Part shown: piece by piece, positions 1-7,028 of the stretch
Layout: each line of letters starts with the position of its first letter
How positions within the stretch are numbered: position 1 is the first letter of the stretch
NCBI GenBank assembly: GCA_949288685.1
Contig: CASELB010000188.1
Location: 1 to 11,200 of the forward strand
Reading direction: 5' to 3'
From: an uncultured bacterium
Lineage (GTDB): Bacteria > Cyanobacteriota > Vampirovibrionia > Gastranaerophilales > Gastranaerophilaceae
Length of the DNA stretch: 11,200 nt
Program-made: the position numbers and the translations under genes
Notes under the pieces: model-generated
Told to the model about the DNA's origin: nothing
Seen by the model: the letters and a program-made list of their open reading frames with translations, nothing else
The model's database searches: none

Positions 1-1922
1 CTGAAAACTCAAAAATCAGATTAACGTCTGCTGAGAAAGCTGCAATTGTAAGCAAAATCGCAAATACTTTTACGACTTATAATGATGCGCGCTCCTCAAA
101 TCTGGCTAAAGCAGACGCACTAATTAATGAAATCTTTTTTAAAAATAGTTATGCAACCGAGGGTGACAAACATAAAAAATGGAAATCCAAGGTTAAAATG
201 TGCAAACTTTTTATGTTCTATCAAACATTGAAGGCGTATATATGGAAAAATATTTATTCAAATGTAAATTCCATGTTTGATGTTTCGGGCGAGAATCATG
301 AGAGTGACAATTTCGCTAACCGCCAAAAGGCAATACTTGTAGATATTTTTGAAAAAATGGATTATCAAAAAACGTGTGATGTTATTCTTGATAATGCACT
401 CCTTTATGGTGAAATGATATCTTTTACTGCCTGGAAAAAACATTATGAAGAGTACAGGCGTCCCGTTGCCTTTTTTAAAAATGATATAACAAAAATTCCG
501 CAAATCCTGGATGCGGTTGCTAAGGGACAGAATTTCTGGACAGATACAAGAAAAGTATATGATAATCCGTATATTTATCCGGTTAATCCGGCAGATTTAG
601 TTTTTGATGTAACCCAATTATCAAATTGGGACGACTGCCCCAAGATTTATAAGAGCTTTAAAACTCCGTATGAAATTATAAATAATAAACTTTATACAAT
701 AACAAAAGACGAGGCGGAAGAAATAAAAGCATTAACAAATCAGCCATCAATAACGGATTTGTCAAATCAATCAAAACGAAGATTATACAAAGAGATTGTT
801 AACGGTTCAACAGTGGAGGTTCTTGAACACTGGGGTGACTTTAGACTTCCTGACGGAACACTGCTTAAAAACTGGCATGCTGTAGTTGTTGCCAGAAAAT
901 ATCTTGTTAAATTCTCTAAAAACGAACGTATAATAAATCCGTTTACTTACGGTGCATTTGTTGTTGATCCAGAGACAAGACGCGGAATAAGCCCTTTATA
1001 TTCAATCCTTAATCTTGCTCTTGTTCAGGAAAATCTTTTAAACAGAACGTGTGATATGCAGTCGTTGGCGGAAAATCCGCCAATACTTGCACCGGAAGGC
1101 TTTTTTGATAAAGAAGAAATTGAGCTTTATCCGGGGAAAATTATAGAGTATGGTGATAGTATTTCACCTAATAATCTGTTTAAACAGTTAGATTTTAATG
1201 TAAATGTTTTCTTAAACGACATTTCATTTATCGATGATCTTATGTCAGAGGTTAGCGGCATTTATCCTAATATGGTCGGGAATAATGAAGAAACGAGTAA
1301 AACCGCGACAGAAATTACAACAAAAACGCAGGGACAATTAACGCGTTTGTCAATGATGCTGGATATTATTAACCAGTATTTAATAATTCCCGATGTAAAA
1401 AATGTTGCTAAACTTTGTGCTGATTTTAAAACAGGTACGGAGAGAGTTTATCTGAATAATAACAACCAGAGTGATGTGGTTGTCATTGATGATAAAATTC
1501 GTCAAGGGGATTACAGATATACATATTCTGACCGTTCGGGAATCGTTGAAAAGTCACAGAGGGCGGATATGGTTGTAAGTGTAATTGAACGTTTTGCACA
1601 ATCAATCCCTCTTGATATAAGAGAGATTTTTACCTGGTATTTTGAGCAAAAAGGAGTTGAAAATCCGGAGCGCTTTCTTGCAAAAGAACAGCCGCAGCAA
1701 AATCAGGCGGCTGCAGTTTTGCAAAATCTTATGAACAATCCGCAGGTAATGAAACAGCTTAATTCTCAGATTCAAAAACTTGCAGAACAGGCTGCCGCAA
1801 ATCCTGCAGGGCATCAGGTTATTAAACCGGCAAAAAATACAGAGAAAAAAGCTGTTAAAGAATCATACTCCGTAAAGGCTCCGGAAAAGGCGGGAGGTGA
1901 TGGTTCGGCTGATAAAAATTAA
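1..1922 (+). CDS. Portal (head-tail connector) protein, 5'-partial
   Basis: This is the dodecameric portal at the capsid vertex through which DNA is packaged and ejected. The frame is open from base 3 for 639 codons to the TAA at 1920-1922, so the ATG at 198 is an internal methionine: it has no ribosome binding site, and the 65 codons before it (ENSKIRLTSAEKAAIVSKIA...) read as a normal helical portal N-terminus. The true start lies left of the window. Portal-like features are the segment around 225-290 (QTLKAYIWKN...SMFDV), the mid-protein NPADLVFDVTQL, and the SKTATEITTKTQGQLTRL helix near 1290-1345, typical of podoviral portals. The last 90 or so residues are Gln/Ala/Lys-rich and low in complexity, like the barrel or tail extension of large portals. 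At least 639 residues makes it longer than T7 gp8 and nearer P22 gp1. The scaffold and coat genes that follow support the call. Confidence 0.85.
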   Translation, partial: ENSKIRLTSAEKAAIVSKIANTFTTYNDARSSNLAKADALINEIFFKNSYATEGDKHKKWKSKVKMCKLFMFYQTLKAYIWKNIYSNVNSMFDVSGENHESDNFANRQKAILVDIFEKMDYQKTCDVILDNALLYGEMISFTAWKKHYEEYRRPVAFFKNDITKIPQILDAVAKGQNFWTDTRKVYDNPYIYPVNPADLVFDVTQLSNWDDCPKIYKSFKTPYEIINNKLYTITKDEAEEIKALTNQPSITDLSNQSKRRLYKEIVNGSTVEVLEHWGDFRLPDGTLLKNWHAVVVARKYLVKFSKNERIINPFTYGAFVVDPETRRGISPLYSILNLALVQENLLNRTCDMQSLAENPPILAPEGFFDKEEIELYPGKIIEYGDSISPNNLFKQLDFNVNVFLNDISFIDDLMSEVSGIYPNMVGNNEETSKTATEITTKTQGQLTRLSMMLDIINQYLIIPDVKNVAKLCADFKTGTERVYLNNNNQSDVVVIDDKIRQGDYRYTYSDRSGIVEKSQRADMVVSVIERFAQSIPLDIREIFTWYFEQKGVENPERFLAKEQPQQNQAAAVLQNLMNNPQVMKQLNSQIQKLAEQAAANPAGHQVIKPAKNTEKKAVKESYSVKAPEKAGGDGSADKN

Positions 1923-1949
1923 ATCTAATAAATCAATTGTAATAGCAGG

Positions 1950-1963
1950 AATTTAAGAAAGGA
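1950..1963 (+). promoter_or_regulatory. Ribosome binding site, copy 1 of a 14-base repeated leader
   Basis: The sequence AATTTAAGAAAGGA (followed by G) lies 7 bases before the ATG at 1971. The identical 14-mer precedes the major capsid gene at 2609-2622. It contains a strong Shine-Dalgarno core (AAAGGAG) in an A/T-rich, unstructured setting, which suits heavy translation of the scaffold. Confidence 0.7.
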
Positions 1964-1970
1964 GATTTTT

Positions 1971-2603
1971 ATGTTCAAAAAAAACAAAATGATTACAGAC
2001 AACCCGATTATTGAGGAGTATGAACCTTCAGAGTTTGAAGAAAATTCTATCCCATCAGAGTACGGGTCTGGCAATGCGCAGGCGGGTATTCCGCACCCGT
2101 TGGATAACAACTCTATTCTCGGGAAATTTAAATCGGTAGATGAATTGTCAAAGGCTTATCTTGAACTTCAAAAGAAGTTCGGTCAATTGGCAGGCGAAGT
2201 AGGAGAACTTCGTAAAATTGCGCAGGCGTACGAAGCCCACATGGCGCGCTGTCAAGCCGGACGCAGACAACTTGAAGACTTTAGAACTCTGGTTAACGGC
2301 ATGGACACCAAATACAATACTGAGGCGTATTTGCAAAATAGAGAGTTTAGAGATTTGCTAAAGGCTGCTTATGACGGTTATGGTAACAGGCTTGATGTAG
2401 ATTCAATGGTCAGACTTCTTGATAATTATTTAAATTCCAGAATGGCACAAATGCAAAGAGCGGACGCTCTTAAATCTGAATCCGATAAAGCTACTGATAT
2501 GCTTGCATATACCGATAATCAGCCAAAATTTAAAACTGCAAGGAAAAAACTTACACAAATGTCTCAAGAAGAACTGGAAAAAGCACTTGACGAATTAATG
2601 TAG
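1971..2603 (+). CDS. Capsid scaffolding protein (putative)
   Basis: A 210-residue, highly charged and mostly helical protein lies between the portal and coat genes, the standard place for a podoviral scaffold (T7 gp9, P22 gp8). Scaffolds guide coat protein into a procapsid and then leave. Residues 1-45 are acidic and disordered-looking (EEYEPSEFEEN). Residues 51-70 (GKFKSVDELSKAYLELQKKF) match the short GKFKS-x-EEL-x-KAY motif common in phage scaffold-type proteins. Residues 70-110 look like a coiled coil. The C-terminus (residues 178-210) is a basic-then-acidic helical hairpin ending ELEKALDELM, which in scaffolds is usually the coat-binding part. The start at 1971 is set by the AAAGGAG site. 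Function is assigned mainly from position and composition, so a head-completion or internal core role is possible but less likely. Confidence 0.75.
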   Translation: MFKKNKMITDNPIIEEYEPSEFEENSIPSEYGSGNAQAGIPHPLDNNSILGKFKSVDELSKAYLELQKKFGQLAGEVGELRKIAQAYEAHMARCQAGRRQLEDFRTLVNGMDTKYNTEAYLQNREFRDLLKAAYDGYGNRLDVDSMVRLLDNYLNSRMAQMQRADALKSESDKATDMLAYTDNQPKFKTARKKLTQMSQEELEKALDELM

Positions 2604-2608
2604 TTAGT

Positions 2609-2622
2609 AATTTAAGAAAGGA
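2609..2622 (+). promoter_or_regulatory. Ribosome binding site, copy 2 of the 14-base repeated leader
   Basis: AATTTAAGAAAGGA is repeated exactly from 1950-1963 and sits 7 bases before the capsid ATG at 2630. Sharing one leader between scaffold and coat would give both genes similar, high translation. No clear promoter -35/-10 pair is visible in this 26-base gap. Confidence 0.65.
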
Positions 2623-2629
2623 ATTAAAA

Positions 2630-3520
2630 ATGTCAGTACAACAAATTATTCAAACAATTTTTAACAAATCAATTGAAAAGTATTTTTATGATGAACTCGT
2701 AATAGGCAGATTAGCGCATACCGAAACCAGAGCAAATGTTCGCAGAGGTGACGAAATTGATATTGTCATGCCGGCATCTGTTGCTATGTTTGATTATGAC
2801 GGCGGAGACTTGAAAGATGCAGAAGAAGCAGGGCTTTCTATAACCAAGGTAAAACTTGATAAAGGTAAAGCGTTTCACTTTGAATTATCTGCAGTCGAAG
2901 AAAAACAGATAGAAGAATGTGAAGCCGGTGATATGGAAGTAAGTTTAGCACGCTCATACTGTGATGATGCAATTAAACAATTTGCAGCCGCTGTTGATAC
3001 GGCGTTTGGCGGACTTTATACAAGAGCGGGACATTATCTTGATGATAATGGTTCGGCAATTAATCTTACAGCGCAGTATGCAAAAGAAATCTTAGCAATA
3101 ATGCAGGCTAAGTTCCAGAGAGGTGATGGTAAAGGTCATACCAACTGGGTTGACGGTTCTATGATTTGTATTGTTCCGCCGGAATTTCAGTTTTATTTAG
3201 GTCAATTAGAAGACTTGAAGTATGTTGAATCAGGTCATAAAAAAATGGAAAAAGGACATATAGGCAGACTTTGCGGCTGGGATATTTATACATCAAATAA
3301 TATTGCCCAGCCTGAAGACGGAGTGTTCTATCCGTTATTTGGTATTGAAGGCAAAACGCTTGCCGGCGGTATTTCTGCGGATATGTCTACACAGTTTTAT
3401 ATACCTGAAAAGAATTTTAATTCTACCTATAAAGGTTATGGTTTATACGGTGTAGGTGCTCCGCGCGCTGATTTCTTAGGGACCGTAAAAGTCAAAGCTC
3501 CGTTAGAGCTTTCAGCATAA
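2630..3520 (+). CDS. Major capsid (coat) protein
   Basis: A 296-residue coat protein, of typical length for an HK97-fold shell subunit without a delta domain or large insertion. Visible features are the N-terminal helix (MSVQQIIQTIFNKSIEKYF), the E-loop/strand region VRRGDEIDIVMP (residues 38-48), the TKVKLDKGKAFHFELSAVEE stretch (residues 72-91), the central 'spine' helix with DDAIKQFAAAVDTAFG, the P-domain segment GSMICIVPPEFQFYLGQL, and a C-terminal strand region (YGVGAPRADFLGTVKVKAPLEL). Strand patterns such as IGRLCGWDIYTSNNI (conserved 'G-x-x-I-Y-x-S-N') are typical of P22-coat-like and related gut phage capsids. It follows the scaffold and has a strong ribosome binding site, as expected for the most abundant virion protein. 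No cleavage or protease gene is seen. Confidence 0.88.
   Translation: MSVQQIIQTIFNKSIEKYFYDELVIGRLAHTETRANVRRGDEIDIVMPASVAMFDYDGGDLKDAEEAGLSITKVKLDKGKAFHFELSAVEEKQIEECEAGDMEVSLARSYCDDAIKQFAAAVDTAFGGLYTRAGHYLDDNGSAINLTAQYAKEILAIMQAKFQRGDGKGHTNWVDGSMICIVPPEFQFYLGQLEDLKYVESGHKKMEKGHIGRLCGWDIYTSNNIAQPEDGVFYPLFGIEGKTLAGGISADMSTQFYIPEKNFNSTYKGYGLYGVGAPRADFLGTVKVKAPLELSA
3494..3512 (+). other. Perfect hairpin at the 3' end of the capsid gene
   Basis: AAAGCTC (3494-3500) and GAGCTTT (3506-3512) form a perfect 7-bp stem with a 5-base loop, ending 5 bases before the capsid stop codon. No T-tract follows, so it is not an intrinsic terminator. It could slow RNases or mark an RNA processing point between the coat and decoration genes, or be a chance result of codon choice. 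Confidence 0.35.
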
Positions 3521-3551
3521 GCATAGTTAGTATAGTAAAAGGAGAGGAAAA

Positions 3552-3947
3552 ATGGCTAGAGATATTATTGAAGTAATTTTACCGGAGGCAGAGGCTTCAC
3601 AATCTGTTTTATCAGCATCCGTTACACCAAATACTGTTACAGTGGCAAATGGTATTCAGATTAAGGAAGCGTCTAAAAATAAAAACAATTCACTTGCAAT
3701 TGTTATTGAAAATACGGCGGCATCCGCATCTTCTGTAACTTTTGTTGCCGGTGATACATATCCTAATTCAATGTTAGGTGATTTGGATATTAGTATTCCA
3801 GCTACAACAACAATTGTTTGTCAAATTCAGGATTTATCAAGATTTGAAAATCGTGATGGGTCAATAAATCTGAATTTTGGCAGCGGTTTTACCGGTAATA
3901 TTTATTCTGTTGCAAGACGTGCAGGTATAGCGCCTGTCGCGGAATAG
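3552..3947 (+). CDS. Putative capsid decoration protein
   Basis: A 131-residue protein with almost no predicted helix: alternating hydrophobic and Thr/Ser/Val-rich strands (SVTPNTVTVANGIQI, LAIVIENTAASASSVTFVAG, ISIPATTTIVCQIQDLSRF, INLNFGSGFTGNIYSVARR) suggest one beta-sandwich or Ig-like domain. Small proteins of this pattern, with an 'N-x-V-TFVAGD...DL-x-ISIPATTT...' core, are often coded directly after the coat gene in short-tailed phages and are thought to sit on the capsid surface. It lies between the capsid gene and the terminator at 3961, so it is transcribed with the capsid at high level, which fits a stoichiometric shell protein. An AAGGAG site at 3539-3544 sets the start 7 bases upstream. 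Identity is from fold pattern and position only; a head fibre base is an alternative. Confidence 0.5.
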   Translation: MARDIIEVILPEAEASQSVLSASVTPNTVTVANGIQIKEASKNKNNSLAIVIENTAASASSVTFVAGDTYPNSMLGDLDISIPATTTIVCQIQDLSRFENRDGSINLNFGSGFTGNIYSVARRAGIAPVAE

Positions 3948-3960
3948 TTTATTTTATCTT

Positions 3961-4012
3961 GCGGAACGGGCTTATAGCTCTCTTCTTCACTTCTCCCCGT
4001 TCCGCTTTTTTT
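3961..4012 (+). terminator. Rho-independent terminator after the capsid block
   Basis: GCGGAACGGG (3961-3970) pairs perfectly with CCCGTTCCGC (3996-4005) to form a 10-bp GC-rich stem, followed at once by seven Ts (4006-4012). The loop is 25 bases and pyrimidine-rich. It lies 13 bases after the decoration gene stop, in the longest non-coding gap of the window. It would cut transcription between the abundant shell proteins and the low-copy connector and tail genes, like T7 Tphi. The T-tract abuts the AAGGAG ribosome binding site of the next gene, so read-through transcripts carry the hairpin just upstream of that start. Confidence 0.87.
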
Positions 4013-4026
4013 AAGGAGAATTTTGT

Positions 4027-4320
4027 ATGGTTAAGTTTAAAAATATTTTAACAAAGCATGTATTTACCCTGCCCGAAGATAAAGCCATAGAAGTTATTAT
4101 GCAGGCGCCGGAAATTTATGAAATTATTTCAGGACTGGATAAAGATTTTACATTATTAAACATAAAACCGGGTGTGAATTTGGCAGAACTAAAAGATATA
4201 TACAATATTGTGGTTGAAGAGGACAGTACGGAAACAGAAATTCCTGCCCCTCCGGAAGGGTGCAAAACTAAACGCAGAGCGGGTAAAAAAATGTTATCTA
4301 AAAGAAAGGAGAAAAAATAA
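4027..4320 (+). CDS. Small phage protein with basic C-terminus, function unknown
   Basis: A 97-residue protein I do not recognise with certainty. Residues 1-35 (MVKFKNILTKHVFTLPEDKAIEVI...) resemble the short 'KFKN-x-x-T-x-V-x-LPEDKA' domain found in many small proteins of phage head-tail regions. The middle is acidic (VEEDSTETEIPAPPEG) and the last 20 or so residues are strongly basic (KTKRRAGKKMLSKRKEKK), which suggests binding to nucleic acid or to an acidic partner. The start is set by AAGGAG at 4013-4018, 8 bases before the ATG. It is the first gene after the capsid terminator. Its TAA overlaps the next ATG by one base (TAATG) and its final codons contain the next gene's ribosome binding site, so it is translationally coupled to the adaptor gene. 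A head-completion role is plausible but unproven. Confidence 0.6.
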   Translation: MVKFKNILTKHVFTLPEDKAIEVIMQAPEIYEIISGLDKDFTLLNIKPGVNLAELKDIYNIVVEEDSTETEIPAPPEGCKTKRRAGKKMLSKRKEKK

Positions 4321-4988
4321 TGACACTTACTCTTTTAGACATATATAACAGTGTAGCCTCACAGGCGTGGTCGATGTTTGATGATGAAGTAGATACCGAG
4401 GCTGAGTTTGAAAACGTACTTATATCTTGTATAAATAAAGCCTTATCTGATTTATGGTGTTCTACGGATTTCCCGTTCAGACGTAAAACAGAAGAGTTGC
4501 TTTTAATGGAAGGTGAACAGGGATATCCGCTTCCTGACGGTAATTTGGTAGAAAGAAATATAGACGGTAAAAAAGGTTACTCTGTGTCAATTAATGGAGA
4601 GTATCTTGAGTATACGGACAAAATTCCGCATCTGTCTTATGATAAAGGACTCCCAAAGTATTTTAGGATTGATAACCAGAATATTTATTTTTATCCGGTT
4701 CCTGATAAGTTCTATGAAGTTAATGCTGAATACTATACTCTTGCAGTTGGTACGGATGAAACAGGAAAAACTTTATATTCTCTAAAAAATGATACGGATG
4801 TAATTGATATACCTGAGAAACTTGAAGAACTGTTTAAAAACGCTTTAATAACCAAAACAATGCTCTATGCCATAGCATCAGAACATGATGAAAACTATTC
4901 AAGCTATAAAAAGCAGTTTGAAACGGCTTACAAACTGTTACTTAAATACACAACAGGTATTGCTCCTGAAAGAAAAGTTGTTTTTTAA
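4320..4988 (+). CDS. Head-tail adaptor protein (P22 gp4 / T7 gp11 type)
   Basis: This 222-residue protein probably forms the ring that joins the portal to the tail nozzle. Residues 1-50 are helical (LTLLDIYNSVASQAW, then FENVLISCINKALSDLW), followed by a beta-rich centre. Residues 110-140 (GLPKYFRIDNQNIYFYPVPD then FYEVNAEYYT) carry the pattern 'GxPxxYxIxxxxIxFYPxPDxxYxVxxxYY', a recognisable signature of podoviral adaptor/tubular proteins. A C-terminal helical pair (IPEKLEELFKNALITKTM..., YSSYKKQFETAYKLLLKY) completes the expected layout. The AAAGGAG at 4305-4311 lies within the preceding gene, and the start ATG shares its A with that gene's TAA. Next come the lysozyme and nozzle genes. I am sure of the adaptor class but not of a closer match to gp4 or to gp11. 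Confidence 0.72.
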   Translation: MTLTLLDIYNSVASQAWSMFDDEVDTEAEFENVLISCINKALSDLWCSTDFPFRRKTEELLLMEGEQGYPLPDGNLVERNIDGKKGYSVSINGEYLEYTDKIPHLSYDKGLPKYFRIDNQNIYFYPVPDKFYEVNAEYYTLAVGTDETGKTLYSLKNDTDVIDIPEKLEELFKNALITKTMLYAIASEHDENYSSYKKQFETAYKLLLKYTTGIAPERKVVF

Positions 4989-4990
4989 GG

Positions 4991-4997
4991 AAGGAGG
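4991..4997 (+). promoter_or_regulatory. Strong ribosome binding site for the lysozyme gene
   Basis: AAGGAGG lies 5 bases before the ATG at 5003 and is preceded by another AAGG overlapping the adaptor stop codon. It is among the best Shine-Dalgarno matches in the window, which suggests that the lysozyme is well translated. Confidence 0.65.
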
Positions 4998-5002
4998 AAG
5001 AT

Positions 5003-5467
5003 ATGCAGGATGAAAAATTTAAAAAGGCCTTGGATTTTGTACTTTTATCTGAGGGCGGATATGTAAATAACCCGAATGATTTTGGCGGAGAAACAAATTT
5101 TGGTATTACAAAAACAGTTTACGATATGTATCGGCGTTCTAAAAATTTGCCGTTGCAATCGGTAAAAAATATAACTTCTGTAGAAATTGAAGAAATATAT
5201 TATAAAAAATATTATCTGGCATCAGGTGCGGATAAAATTTCTGATGAAAAACTCGGGCTTATACATTTTGATACTGCGGTAAATATGGGAATTGCACGCG
5301 CAAGAAGTTTTTTAACCCTTTCTCAGGGAAATATTGAAAAATATTTAAAATTGAGACGGGAAAAGTATATTGAATTTGCACAAAGTAATTCTTCCCAGAA
5401 AGTTTTTCTCAAAGGCTGGCTTAACAGGTTGAGCAGGTTAGAAAATTTTATTAAACAAAATTATTAA
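5003..5467 (+). CDS. GH108-family peptidoglycan hydrolase (lysozyme/muramidase)
   Basis: A 154-residue enzyme predicted to cleave the glycan strand of peptidoglycan. The N-terminal glycosyl hydrolase 108 domain shows the family hallmark SEGGYVNNPNDFGGETNFGI (residues 16-35); Glu17 in EGGY is the expected catalytic acid. The C-terminal half matches the predicted peptidoglycan-binding domain 3 that accompanies GH108: FDTAVNMGIARA (residues 89-100), a helix with RREKYIEFA, and GWLNRLSRLENF (138-149). There is no signal peptide or membrane segment, so as an endolysin it would need a holin. Its length is normal for the family (N4 gp61 type). It lies between the adaptor and nozzle genes instead of in a lysis cassette, so it may instead be a virion-carried enzyme that opens the wall during DNA entry. 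Enzyme class is clear; the stage of action is not. Confidence 0.9.
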   Translation: MQDEKFKKALDFVLLSEGGYVNNPNDFGGETNFGITKTVYDMYRRSKNLPLQSVKNITSVEIEEIYYKKYYLASGADKISDEKLGLIHFDTAVNMGIARARSFLTLSQGNIEKYLKLRREKYIEFAQSNSSQKVFLKGWLNRLSRLENFIKQNY

Positions 5468-5482
5468 AAGAGGATTTAAAGT

Positions 5483-7027
5483 ATGAATTATACATCTCTA
5501 ATATGTAATACATTTAGCGGTATAAAGCGGCAGGAGTCGGTGTTTTCATCAAAAGAGATTACTGCTGCGGATATGCAAAACGTAGAATTGTTTAGTACTG
5601 ATTCTAATTCAGGTGTAGGTATACGTACGGTAAAAGGTAATATTTCTGTTTGCGGACTTATTCCTGACGGTGAAAATGTAATAAATATATATGACAGTGT
5701 GCAAAACGGCGTTCATAATTTTTTCATTCATACGGAAAGTTTGACAGAGGGAAAATTTTATCTGTTTAATCCGACGGCTAAAACTCTTACACTTAAAAAA
5801 TCCGGATTGAGTGTAACCGGTCAATCATGCGGATGTGACTTTGCGCAGGGCTGGTCGGATTTGTTTGTATTTTCTAATTCGGAAGAAATGTTTTCTATAG
5901 AATTAGGTAAAACAAATGATGACGGCGAGTTGGAAGAAATTACGGTTATGGATTTGAAAGACCGTGATAATCGGACAGTTGCAGGTCTTGGACTTGTTAA
6001 TTTTGACGGGCGGCTCTGGATATTTAACGGAAAAATCCTCTGGTATTCTGTTCAGGAAAATATTTATGATTTCTCAACAGCAGATGCGGAAGTTATAACG
6101 TCTTCAGGATATATAGAATTTGTTAAACCTATTACTGCAATTTATCCATATTTAGGTTCACTTGCGGTATTTCACTCAGATAGCTCGGTTCTTGTAAGTC
6201 CGGCTTCCGGTTACGGATTTTCTATGACAGAAGAATCCCCGGGCGGGTGTGCAAGTGATAAGTCGCTTGTCTTTCACGGTGTAAAACTTTACTTTTATGA
6301 CCATAATAAAAAATCTGTTTTTACATTCAATCAGGAAATGGCAGGGAATAAAATTATAGGTAAGAATATAGCACTTGAAATACAGGAAGAACTTGTATCA
6401 ATACCGCTTTCTAAAATATCAGGCTGCAGGATGGCTTCGGTTGTTACTATGGACAGAAACGAAATCTGGTTTTTAATTCCTTCAAATAATGAAGAATATT
6501 CTACGATAATGATTTACGACTGCTTAAGGGAAGCGTGGGTAAAAAGGAAATCCCAGAAGATTAATTGTTTTGCAACAATTAATGATATTTTTTACTCGGC
6601 AGGTGAGGATATTTATGAGGAATACAGCGGTTCGGATTTTAACGGCGAATTTATACAGTCATATTATACTTGCTCAACTGTAAATTTAGGCTCGGATAAT
6701 ACGGTAAAAATATTTTATTATCCGCCGCGGGTTACTCTTGACTTAGAGTATGACAACAGGTTTTATGTAAAATATCAGAAAAATTATGATACATTAAAGC
6801 CCGCAAAAGTAAGGTATATTGCTGCTGACGGGATAAAAAACGTACTTTACTGGGATATAGGACGCTGGGATGTCGGATATTACCCGCCTAAGGTACTGAA
6901 TGCAATTGCTAAACTCCCGCCGGCAATGTTTAATACTATGGATATTACTTTTTTTAATACACAGCAGGGAGAAGAATTTTGTATCAAAACACTTGAATGC
7001 TCAAGAATAAAAGTTAAGCAGAGGTAA
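5483..7027 (+). CDS. Putative tail nozzle / tail tubular protein (P22 gp10 / T7 gp12 type)
   Basis: A 514-residue, almost wholly beta-rich protein following the adaptor and lysozyme genes. Its N-terminus (MNYTSLICNTFSGIKRQESV) and early 'ADMQNVELFSTDSNSGVGIRTVKG' describe the usual opening of phage nozzle/stabilisation proteins, in which the first strands recall 'xNxxxxxxGxxxRxG'. The body has repeated strand-turn units of the type found in beta-propellers (GWSDLFVFSN, GRLWIFNGKILWYSV, LGSLAVFHSDSSVLV, RNEIWFLIPSN, IYDCLREAWVKR). The C-terminal 110 residues form a second beta domain (FYYPPRVTLDLEYDNRFYVK, then YYPPKVLNAIAKLP). In the virion it would extend the tail below the adaptor and receive the fibres. 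An AGAGG site at 5469-5473 sets the start. The assignment rests on size, strand pattern and synteny, with no unique motif. Confidence 0.65.
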   Translation: MNYTSLICNTFSGIKRQESVFSSKEITAADMQNVELFSTDSNSGVGIRTVKGNISVCGLIPDGENVINIYDSVQNGVHNFFIHTESLTEGKFYLFNPTAKTLTLKKSGLSVTGQSCGCDFAQGWSDLFVFSNSEEMFSIELGKTNDDGELEEITVMDLKDRDNRTVAGLGLVNFDGRLWIFNGKILWYSVQENIYDFSTADAEVITSSGYIEFVKPITAIYPYLGSLAVFHSDSSVLVSPASGYGFSMTEESPGGCASDKSLVFHGVKLYFYDHNKKSVFTFNQEMAGNKIIGKNIALEIQEELVSIPLSKISGCRMASVVTMDRNEIWFLIPSNNEEYSTIMIYDCLREAWVKRKSQKINCFATINDIFYSAGEDIYEEYSGSDFNGEFIQSYYTCSTVNLGSDNTVKIFYYPPRVTLDLEYDNRFYVKYQKNYDTLKPAKVRYIAADGIKNVLYWDIGRWDVGYYPPKVLNAIAKLPPAMFNTMDITFFNTQQGEEFCIKTLECSRIKVKQR

Positions 7028-7028
7028 A

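Noticed and set aside
613..630. 7-bp inverted repeat (CCCAATT / AATTGGG) with a 4-base loop
   Set aside because: It lies deep within the portal coding sequence and encodes ordinary portal residues (TQLSNWD). No T-run or nearby gene boundary gives it a role.
1923..1970. Possible promoter between the portal and scaffold genes
   Set aside because: The gap is only 48 bases, and I see no -35/-10 pair with proper spacing. The T/A-rich sequence is more simply a leader for the ribosome binding site.
4594..4785. 63-codon forward frame within the adaptor gene
   Set aside because: It is an out-of-frame shadow of the adaptor. Its Ile/Leu-rich translation comes from the frame shift of AT-rich codons and there is no start signal.
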